Assembly: GCA_004322375.1 (NCBI GenBank)
Contig: SCUC01000478.1
Coordinates: 1-5,163, forward strand
DNA length: 5,163 nucleotides
Direction: 5' to 3'
Source of the DNA: Bacteroidota bacterium
GTDB lineage: Bacteria > Bacteroidota > Ignavibacteria > UBA10030 > SZUA-254
Positions 1-5,163 of the stretch are shown in pieces. Within the stretch, counting starts at the first letter, position 1; each line of letters begins with the position of its first letter. The notes beneath the pieces were generated by a model. The model ran no database searches. It worked only from the letters and a program-made list of their open reading frames with translations, and was not told the DNA's origin. A program made the translations under genes and the position numbers.

Positions 1-75
1 ATCTTCTTAGTGGTTCGCTATTCTTCGCACATCTCACAGCGCATATCGCGCGTCCCATATCAATAAAATCCGTAA
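1..75. other. Short region downstream of malG-like gene, no supported feature
   Basis: This 75-base stretch follows the malG-like stop codon in the direction of transcription and reaches the window edge. A short minus-strand reading frame starting at an ATG near 58 stays open to the edge for about 19 codons, but nothing in it is recognisable. GCGC repeats around 40-52 could form only a 4-base-pair stem with no T-run after it, so no terminator is called. Whether the operon continues cannot be judged from here. Confidence 0.5.
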
Positions 76-891
76 TCATTTCATTCCCGTAAACGTAATT
101 CCGCGCACAAAATATTTTTGAGCGAAAAAGAAAACGATAATCACCGGCAGCATTACCATCACCGCCGCCGCCATCTGGTGGGGCCAGTCGGTTTGGTACA
201 AGCTGCTGAAATTCGCGATGCCTACTTCCACAGTGCGCATATCCATCCTGTTGGTAACAATGAGGGGCCAAAGAAAATCTTTCCAGCTTCCCATGAATGC
301 GAAGATAGCAAGAGTCGCGAGCGCAGGCTTGGAAAGAGGAAGAACGATCCTCCAGAAAATTGTAAATTCTGAGGCGCCATCTACACGCGCGGCGTCTTCT
401 AGGTCTTTCGGTATCGTCTGGAAAAACTGCCGCATCAAGAAAATTCCCCACACGCTGGAAAGCGACGGCGTGAACAACGCCCAGTAGGTATTCACCCAGC
501 CGAACTTGTTGATGATAAGGAACGACGGAATGATCGTTACAATCGCCGGGATCATCATTGTTGCAAGGTACATGCCGAATACCCTGTCCCTCCCGATAAA
601 ATGCAACCGCGCAAAGGCATATCCTGCCATCGAGCAAAACAAAAGCTGACCAGCCACAGAAGCGGCAGCGACAATCATCGTATTAAGAAAATACCGCGGG
701 AACGGTTGAAGCGTCAACGCTTCGATAAAATTTGACCATTTCCACGAGGAAGGAATAAAACGGGGAGGAAATTGATAAACCTCTAATTCGGTCATTAACG
801 AAGTAGCTATCATCCAGAGAAAGGGAAGCAGCATCGTAAGAGCGAGAACAAGAAGTATAACGTACGTTATGATTTTGACTGAATTTTGCAC
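76..891 (-). CDS. Carbohydrate ABC transporter permease, MalG-type (CUT1 family)
   Basis: Inner-membrane permease subunit of a binding-protein-dependent sugar importer, expected to pair with a MalF-type permease and two copies of an ATPase. The 271-residue product has the family's usual length and about six hydrophobic segments (roughly 7-30, 70-95, 104-128, 136-158, 186-208, 240-260). The cytoplasmic EAA loop that contacts the ATPase is clear at 165-187: EDAARVDGAS followed by RIVLPLSKP. The C-terminus (FVRGITFTGMK) is typical of MalG-like proteins. The start is GTG: an in-frame TAA lies only two codons upstream (898-900), and the next in-frame ATG (codon 20) would remove half of the first membrane segment. 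No Shine-Dalgarno sequence is near the GTG. Neighbour: the sensor kinase gene ends 193 bases upstream, and the malF-like partner lies beyond it. The sugar cannot be deduced from a permease. The family call is firm; the exact substrate is unknown. Confidence 0.93.
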   Translation of the reverse strand: MQNSVKIITYVILLVLALTMLLPFLWMIATSLMTELEVYQFPPRFIPSSWKWSNFIEALTLQPFPRYFLNTMIVAAASVAGQLLFCSMAGYAFARLHFIGRDRVFGMYLATMMIPAIVTIIPSFLIINKFGWVNTYWALFTPSLSSVWGIFLMRQFFQTIPKDLEDAARVDGASEFTIFWRIVLPLSKPALATLAIFAFMGSWKDFLWPLIVTNRMDMRTVEVGIANFSSLYQTDWPHQMAAAVMVMLPVIIVFFFAQKYFVRGITFTGMK

Positions 892-961
892 CGGATTTTA
901 TATTGTATTCTCTTTTACGTAGTTTGAATAAACTTTATGGAGCGATGGGTTTTATACCTCT

Positions 962-1057
962 ACGTAAATGTCTGAAAACTACCCGTAGTGTCATTCTGAG
1001 CGAAGCGTAGCGTAGTGAAGAATGACATTCCGCGAGGGTTTTCGGACAGTTTCTACG
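962..1057. repeat. Imperfect ~100-bp palindromic intergenic repeat (TGTCATTCT/AGAATGACA type)
   Basis: A perfect 9-base inverted repeat, TGTCATTCT (989-997) and AGAATGACA (1019-1027), encloses a 21-base centre with a GCGTAGCGTAG direct repeat. Outside it a second pair of arms matches: GAAAAC (974-979) against GTTTTC (1038-1043), extending through GTCTG (970-974) against CGGAC (1043-1047, one G-T pair), and CGTA (963-966) against TACG (1054-1057). The segment between inner and outer arms is poorly paired. The whole can fold as a long interrupted hairpin on either strand. TGTCATTCTGAGCGAAGC-like units are recalled as recurrent dispersed intergenic repeats in several bacterial phyla, including relatives of Bacteroidota. 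It lies downstream of the kinase stop and could slow or stop transcription or protect mRNA ends, but no T-run follows it, so a classical terminator is not claimed. Confidence 0.75.
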
Positions 1058-1066
1058 AGTCGTAGA
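1052..1066. repeat. Perfect 15-bp dyad TCTACGA-G-TCGTAGA
   Basis: Seven-base arms TCTACGA (1052-1058) and TCGTAGA (1060-1066) flank a single central G. The dyad overlaps the outer edge of the larger palindrome and starts 19 bases beyond the kinase stop codon. It has the shape of a dimeric protein binding site, but it may simply be the border of the repeat element. No function is shown. Confidence 0.5.
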
Positions 1067-1084
1067 CCACCGCAAATACAGCTA

Positions 1085-4000
1085 TCATGGTCGTTGATGC
1101 ACACCTGACATTTTTACGCTTTTGAATTCCACGATAAACGTGCTGCCGCTTGCATGATCACTCTCCACCCACACCCTGCCGTTTTGCAACTCCACAAGCT
1201 GCTTCACGACAGAAAGCCCTAATCCTGTTGAAGGCTCGCCCCCGGTCGGTCGGGGCGTCAATCGTTGGAATTTCCCGAACACTTTTTCCAGATCTTCCAG
1301 CGATAATCCCGGACCCTCATCCTTCACTTCTATGCGCACATGCTCACCACACGAGTGGACAGCGACCCAAATATTTTTGCCGTTCGGAGAGTATTTAATT
1401 GCGTTGCTAATCAGGTTATCCATCACCTGCCGTATCCTGCTTTCATCCGCTTCGATAAAACAACCATGTTCCGCTTGTACGGTAATATGCTGTTCTTTCC
1501 GTTCTGCCGTTTTCTTGTGCGTCAGGATTGTTGATTCTGCCAGCCGTGAAACGTCCACCCGCGTTTTGTGCAAAATCAGCTTTCCGTTTTCTATTGCGGA
1601 GGCTTCGAGCAGCTCGTTGATCAAGTCGAGCATTCGCTGGGTATTATGATAAATATCATCCGCGAACTGTCCTACTGATGCCGGAATCCCTGCTTCCGAG
1701 GCGATGACCTGAGAAAACATCTTAATTGAAATGAGCGGGCTTTTCATATCATGCGCCGCGATGTGCAGGATTTCCGATTTCACTTTGTTCGCCTCCTCGG
1801 CAAGCTGTTGCAATCGTACAGCTTCTATACGAGCCTGTTCTGAATTTTCTTTTTCTGTTTGAAGGTTTTGCGTCCGCTCTTTGACTAACCGGATTAACCG
1901 TTGTTCGCGGCGCTGCACCTGTTTCATTCTCAACCTGTATCCGCCTATAACAATCGAAATCACTGTCGCCCCGACAAGGAGATAAAACCACAGTTCTTTA
2001 TAAAAAGGGGGAAGCAACGTAAAACTCAATGACGATGAGGGTCCGTCGAACGATGAATCGCTTCCCACTGCCGTCACCCAAAACGTATATGTGCCGGGGG
2101 AGAGATTGGTATAATACGCAGTTCTTCGAGTCCCAACATCTTTCCATTCTTTATCGTAACCGTCTAATCTGTACCGGAACGTCACTTTTTCCGGCGCATA
2201 AAAGCTCAGTCCTGTATATTCGACCTCAAGGTCCCCTGATTCAACCGGAATTTTTCCGGGATGGAATTCCGAGATCGGTTTTTTATTCACCGAAACATTC
2301 TCGATAATCACAGGCGGCGCTACCTTGTTGATTTCTCCTTGGTTCGGATTCACTACGACAACTCCTTTAATCGTTGGGAACCACAACCTTCCGTCTTTAC
2401 TCTTCCAACCGGCAGGTTGCGAGCTGCCGTTACACTCGGGACTTTTCATCCCGTCATCCTTTCCATAAGGATAGGATACGATGGTTGATATTTTATCATC
2501 GGCAAAATCGAGAAGCTCACGTTTATGAACGCGGAAAATCCCTTTGTTGCAGCTCATCCATAAATTCCCCCGGTCATCTTCGAGGATTTGAGAAACAACG
2601 TTATTGAATAACCCGCGCCTCTGGGTGATGGATGTGAATTTTCCGTTTCTATAAAGATTGAGCCCACCTCCTTGCGTTCCAATCCACAACGTTCCCTCTG
2701 CATCTTCGTACAGACTGCGGATAATGTCGTTCGATAATCCGTCCATTACTGTAAACGATGTGATATTTCCGTTTTTATACCTGTTTAATCCGCCCCCCGT
2801 GCCAATCCAGAGAGAGCCATCGTTGCCTTCGCATAACGACATCACGATTGAATTTGATAAACCATCTTCTTTTGTGAGAGCAATGAATTTCGACGGATTC
2901 GATGACGTTAGCCGGTTGACTCCTCCCACCGTTCCAACCCACAGCGCGCCTTCACGGTCTTGCAGCATCGAGCGCACCGTATGCCCCACCAACCCATCCC
3001 TGGCGTCGTATTGTATGAATTTTCCATTGACAAACTTATTGAGTCCATTCGCTGTCCCTACCCACACCGTGCCTGAACGGTCGACATACACTGACCAGAT
3101 AAAATCATTTGAAAGCCCATCACCTTTATCGAACGATTGAAATGTTCCCTTGCTGTATCTCGTCAAGCCTTGATATGTGCCAAACCAGAGGTCGCCATTT
3201 GGCGCCTGGGTGATAGACCAGACAAAATCGTATGCAAGTCCTTGCAGCGTTGTATAAGTAGTAAAAGGAGCGTTCTTCAGGCGGTTAAGACCGCCGCCGT
3301 TCGTGCCTATCCAGAGAATACCCTCGCGGTCTTCAAATAACGACCACACAACGTCATTGGAAAGCCCATTTTCCGTAGAAAATCTGGTAAAACGTTTGCC
3401 GTTAAACGCGCAAAGACCTCCACCCTGGGTTCCGATGAGCAAGCTGCCGTCTCTGCGTTCACACAGCGACCAAACAAACTCGTGCGGTAATCCTTTCTTT
3501 GTCGTCCACACGGTAAATCGTTCATTCTGAAAAAGGACTAATCCGTGCGCAGTGCCAATCCATAACGCCCCGTTGCCGGAGGGATAGAGAGCAAAGAATT
3601 CCGTATTCGGTAATCCATCCCGTTTAGTATAAAGCCGAAACTTATTCCCATCGTAGCAAAGCAACCCGCTATCGGAACCTATCCAGATATTCCCGGAACG
3701 GTCTGAACAAATCGGACCCAATGATTTGCCCGGCAAGCCCCGGTAATTATTAATAACCAGCGACACATTCCCTTTTCGAAAGCTTCTTGTTACCTCGCCG
3801 GGAGTAGTACTTGCTATAGAATCATCATGCCCAATCGAAATAATATCTCCACCCTTACAAATGCTTACGCCGTTTCCGTGAGCAATCCAGATTCTCCCCT
3901 CTCTATCCTCGCATATCTGACCGACAGTGTTGGAAAGCAATCCGTCTGCGGTTGAGACTAATGTAAATTCACCATGTGATAAGCGCATTACCCCGCCCCC

Positions 4001-4345
4001 TTCCGTTCCCACCCAGAGGTTGCCAAGCCTGTCTTCATACAATGAAACAATTCGATTGGAAAGCAGCGCAGGTGTGTTGCCTGCATCGAATACAGTGAAG
4101 CGTACGCCGTCGAAACGAACAAGCCCCTCTAACGTGCCGAGCCAGAGATACCCGTCGCGCGTTTGCGTGATGCAGGAAATGGAATTCTGCGGCAAGCCAT
4201 CCTCAGTCTGCCATATATCATGGCTGTACTGGGTCAGCTCTTTTTCGGAATGTAATCCCGCTTGCGCCCATGCCGCCTCTACCCAAACGAACATCCACAC
4301 AATGATACTGATATAACGAACTATCGTACTACGATCCATAACCAT
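1085..4345 (-). CDS. Periplasmic-sensing histidine kinase with Reg_prop beta-propellers and Y_Y_Y domain
   Basis: Membrane sensor kinase that should autophosphorylate on His and pass phosphate to a response regulator not present here. Numbering from ATG 4343-4345 (1086 aa): signal peptide 1-27, with an AWA|Q cleavage site; 14 Reg_prop motifs of the (L/I/V)WxGTxxGL type starting near 67, 110, 152, 220, 261, 302, 344, 386, 427, 468, 512, 553, 595 and 654, enough for two seven-bladed propellers; Y_Y_Y domain about 712-777; one membrane helix 784-803; charged coiled-coil linker 804-855; HisKA with HDMKSPL (phospho-acceptor H865); HATPase_c with N box (N981), DEGPG (D1009), FGKF and TGLGL (G1041). 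All catalytic boxes are intact. No receiver or AraC domain follows, unlike Bacteroides hybrid regulators. Start is uncertain: GTG at 4354, ATG at 4345 and ATG at 4339 are all in frame and none has a Shine-Dalgarno; all keep the signal peptide. The gene sits between two sugar-permease genes, which suggests carbohydrate sensing (inference). Confidence 0.93.
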   Translation of the reverse strand: MVMDRSTIVRYISIIVWMFVWVEAAWAQAGLHSEKELTQYSHDIWQTEDGLPQNSISCITQTRDGYLWLGTLEGLVRFDGVRFTVFDAGNTPALLSNRIVSLYEDRLGNLWVGTEGGGVMRLSHGEFTLVSTADGLLSNTVGQICEDREGRIWIAHGNGVSICKGGDIISIGHDDSIASTTPGEVTRSFRKGNVSLVINNYRGLPGKSLGPICSDRSGNIWIGSDSGLLCYDGNKFRLYTKRDGLPNTEFFALYPSGNGALWIGTAHGLVLFQNERFTVWTTKKGLPHEFVWSLCERRDGSLLIGTQGGGLCAFNGKRFTRFSTENGLSNDVVWSLFEDREGILWIGTNGGGLNRLKNAPFTTYTTLQGLAYDFVWSITQAPNGDLWFGTYQGLTRYSKGTFQSFDKGDGLSNDFIWSVYVDRSGTVWVGTANGLNKFVNGKFIQYDARDGLVGHTVRSMLQDREGALWVGTVGGVNRLTSSNPSKFIALTKEDGLSNSIVMSLCEGNDGSLWIGTGGGLNRYKNGNITSFTVMDGLSNDIIRSLYEDAEGTLWIGTQGGGLNLYRNGKFTSITQRRGLFNNVVSQILEDDRGNLWMSCNKGIFRVHKRELLDFADDKISTIVSYPYGKDDGMKSPECNGSSQPAGWKSKDGRLWFPTIKGVVVVNPNQGEINKVAPPVIIENVSVNKKPISEFHPGKIPVESGDLEVEYTGLSFYAPEKVTFRYRLDGYDKEWKDVGTRRTAYYTNLSPGTYTFWVTAVGSDSSFDGPSSSLSFTLLPPFYKELWFYLLVGATVISIVIGGYRLRMKQVQRREQRLIRLVKERTQNLQTEKENSEQARIEAVRLQQLAEEANKVKSEILHIAAHDMKSPLISIKMFSQVIASEAGIPASVGQFADDIYHNTQRMLDLINELLEASAIENGKLILHKTRVDVSRLAESTILTHKKTAERKEQHITVQAEHGCFIEADESRIRQVMDNLISNAIKYSPNGKNIWVAVHSCGEHVRIEVKDEGPGLSLEDLEKVFGKFQRLTPRPTGGEPSTGLGLSVVKQLVELQNGRVWVESDHASGSTFIVEFKSVKMSGVHQRP
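2345..4219 (-). repeat. Degenerate ~126-base tandem repeats encoding 14 propeller motifs
   Basis: The sensor part of the kinase gene is a diverged tandem array. Each unit encodes a DGL(S/P)N segment, a DRxGxLW(I/V)GT strand and a GG(L)NR segment. Successive WxGT motifs are 41-44 codons apart, except 68 between motifs 3 and 4 and 59 between 13 and 14. The last unit (DDGM...ECNGSSQ...GRLWFPT) is the usual closing unit of this sensor family. Divergence between units is high, so this is an old protein repeat and not a recent DNA amplification. Confidence 0.8.
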
Positions 4346-4359
4346 GTATAACACGATGC

Positions 4360-4388
4360 AAGATAAGAGATATTTTTTTGGGAATCAA
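4360..4388 (-). promoter_or_regulatory. Weak candidate promoter for the sensor kinase gene
   Basis: On the minus strand, TTGATT (4383-4388) and TATCTT (4360-4365) are separated by exactly 17 bases, matching four of six positions of each sigma-70 consensus box. Transcription would begin near 4350-4353, leaving almost no leader before ATG 4345. If the organism is Bacteroidota-like, its main sigma factor prefers other boxes (TTTG and TAnnTTTG), which are not clear here. This could be chance in AT-rich DNA. Confidence 0.2.
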
Positions 4389-4465
4389 AATTTCTTCACC
4401 TATTGATTCTATATAACTGTAGCGTTCACATTCTTACTATACTGATCAGACGGATTTTCGTAATC

Positions 4466-4493
4466 ACTCATTAGTCATTCGTCATTTGTCATT
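4466..4493. repeat. Heptamer tandem repeat, four copies of NNTCATT
   Basis: Four consecutive 7-base units, ACTCATT, AGTCATT, CGTCATT and TGTCATT, share TCATT with variable first positions. Read on the minus strand this is an AATGACN-type array. Short heptamer arrays of this kind are recalled from intergenic DNA of cyanobacteria and some Bacteroidota-related genomes. No function is evident. Confidence 0.65.
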
Positions 4494-4572
4494 GGAGTTA
4501 CATTAACTATCGCGCTGCTTTATTGTTTTGGAAATAGAAATAAAAAATTTGCATCCATTCTCTTACAAAGTA

Positions 4573-4604
4573 CTCCTCTGCTCCCCCGCCCCTCCGCACC
4601 CCTA
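4573..4604. repeat. C-rich octamer tandem repeat (G-rich on minus strand)
   Basis: Four degenerate 8-base units run in a row: CTCCTCTG, CTCCCCCG, CCCCTCCG and CACCCCTA. The minus strand, the strand matching mRNA for all genes here, is G-rich with runs of four, four and five G. That gives only three long runs, so a stable three-layer G-quadruplex is not assured, though a two-layer form is possible. It lies about 70 bases downstream of the malF-like stop. Confidence 0.55.
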
Positions 4605-4676
4605 CTCTTATTTTTCTTAGTTCAATTTTTTCATTTTGTTTACAACTCGTAGGGCATTTTAACTTTCGCATTGAAT

Positions 4677-5163
4677 TTAGTATTCCACCTCTCTCCCCAT
4701 CAGCTTAAACTGTATCCACGTTGCAATCATAATCAGAATAAACAACACCCACGACATGGCGGAAGCATACCCCATACGAAGCTGTTCCCACGCCGCCTGG
4801 TAGATATGATAGACGATGACATCGGTGCTGCGAACAGGACCGCCCGCAGTCATAATATAAATAGAAGTGAACACCTGAAACGAGCTGATGAGCGATGTTA
4901 CAAGAATAAAAAACGTAGTCGGTTGTAACAATGGCAGCGTTATTCTCCAGAACTTTTGCGCGTTGCTCGCGCCATCTATTCGCGCAGCATCATACAACTC
5001 TTCCGGGATGCCCTGCAACCCTGCCAGAAAAATTACCATCTGGTATCCCAATCCTAACCAGACGGAAAAGATAATAACGGAAAGCATCGCGGTCTTCTCC
5101 GAATTCAACCACTGCGAAGGCTCAAATCCCAGAGAGGTGAGAAGAACATTCGCCGCGCCGAAC
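4677..5163 (-). CDS. Carbohydrate ABC transporter permease, MalF-type, 3' part (N-terminus off window)
   Basis: C-terminal 161 residues of the second inner-membrane permease subunit of a CUT1 sugar importer. The reading frame is open through the right edge. The TTG at 5106-5108 is an internal codon, because conserved MalF-like sequence (SLGFEPSQWLNSEKTAML) continues upstream of it. In visible residues, a membrane segment spans about 26-49, the EAA loop is EELYDAARIDGAS then ITLPLLQP at about 54-81, the next membrane segment follows at 82-104, the family segment MTAGGPVRSTDVIVYHIY is at 104-121, and a final helix is at about 134-151. The C-terminus REVEY is normal. Roughly the first 130-150 residues should lie outside the window. 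This is the expected partner of the malG-like product; both have intact ATPase-contact loops. The genes are unusually far apart, separated by the kinase gene. Substrate unknown. Confidence 0.93.
   Translation of the reverse strand, partial: FGAANVLLTSLGFEPSQWLNSEKTAMLSVIIFSVWLGLGYQMVIFLAGLQGIPEELYDAARIDGASNAQKFWRITLPLLQPTTFFILVTSLISSFQVFTSIYIMTAGGPVRSTDVIVYHIYQAAWEQLRMGYASAMSWVLFILIMIATWIQFKLMGREVEY

Larger units (their letters stand above)
892..1084. other. Intergenic spacer between sensor kinase and malG-like gene
   Basis: The 193-base spacer holds no credible gene. Most of it (962-1066) is inverted-repeat sequence described separately. The part next to the malG-like start (892-930) is AT-rich. 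On the minus strand it contains TACAAT (902-907), which resembles a -10 box ten bases before the GTG, but no convincing -35 box lies at the right distance. The malG-like gene may therefore have its own start site or depend on readthrough from the kinase gene. The sequence alone does not decide. Confidence 0.5.
4346..4676. other. Intergenic spacer between malF-like and sensor kinase genes
   Basis: About 330 bases without a credible gene separate the malF-like stop from the kinase start. It contains a heptamer array (4466-4493), a C-rich octamer array (4573-4604) and AT-rich segments near both genes. No hairpin followed by a T-run is visible on the minus strand after the malF-like stop, so no terminator is called. 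The length and repeats suggest the kinase has its own promoter here rather than being tightly cotranscribed with the malF-like gene. Confidence 0.55.

Noticed and set aside
118..487. Plus-strand open frames over the malG-like gene
   Set aside because: They are antisense to conserved permease sequence including the EAA loop, with no family features.
962..1057. Palindrome as an insertion sequence or rho-independent terminator
   Set aside because: There is no transposase or clear target-site duplication, and no T-run follows the stem on the minus strand, so it is listed only as a repeat.
1749..1991. 80-codon minus-strand frame inside the kinase gene
   Set aside because: It is an out-of-frame shadow across the membrane and linker region, where the main frame has clear TM, coiled-coil and H-box sequence.
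2658..3140. 160-codon plus-strand open frame
   Set aside because: It lies wholly antisense to the propeller-coding part of the kinase gene. Its repeated Pro/Ser-rich product is the mirror of the repeated DGL and LWIGT codons, not a gene.
2345..4219. Regular spacing that might suggest a CRISPR-like or satellite array
   Set aside because: The period of about 126 bases is codon-aligned and the units are conserved at protein level only. It is a beta-propeller coding repeat.
3927..4316. 129-codon plus-strand open frame opposite the 5' end of the kinase gene
   Set aside because: It is antisense to the signal peptide and first propeller motifs, with the same mirror-image composition and no recognisable domain.
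5106..5108. TTG as the start codon of the malF-like gene
   Set aside because: The frame stays open upstream to the window edge and encodes sequence typical of MalF-like proteins, so the gene is truncated by the window and TTG is an internal Leu codon.

Overview
The window carries three protein-coding genes, all on the minus strand. In transcription order they are: the 3' part of a MalF-type sugar ABC permease (runs off the right edge), a complete large periplasmic-sensing histidine kinase with a 14-motif Reg_prop beta-propeller sensor, and a complete MalG-type sugar ABC permease. The two permeases look like the two halves of one CUT1-family carbohydrate importer. Their genes are normally adjacent, but here the 3.3-kb kinase gene and two spacers (about 330 and 190 bases) lie between them. 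No ATPase, substrate-binding protein, response regulator, RNA gene, CRISPR array or transposase is visible.

Layout: 1-75 is a short stretch downstream of malG with no supportable gene. 76-891 is malG-like. 892-1084 is a spacer dominated by a ~100-base imperfect palindrome built around TGTCATTCT/AGAATGACA. 1085-4345 is the sensor kinase. 4346-4676 is a spacer with a heptamer repeat array, a C-rich octamer array and a weak promoter candidate for the kinase. 4677-5163 is the malF-like 3' part.

Organism: a Gram-negative-type envelope is implied by the exported propeller sensor followed by one membrane segment. The sensor family (Reg_prop + Y_Y_Y + HisKA + HATPase_c), moderate GC, lack of Shine-Dalgarno sequences before the two visible starts, and short TGTCATTCTGAGCGAAGC-type intergenic repeats together suggest the Bacteroidota/Chlorobi/Ignavibacteria neighbourhood. 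This is an inference from style, not a firm assignment.

Working model (inference): the kinase senses an oligosaccharide or breakdown product in the periplasm and signals through a response regulator encoded elsewhere to control sugar uptake, possibly including the importer whose permease genes flank it. In well-studied Bacteroides, propeller sensors of this type are usually fused to a receiver and AraC-type DNA-binding domain and sit beside SusC/SusD uptake genes. Here the sensor is a plain histidine kinase beside an ABC importer.
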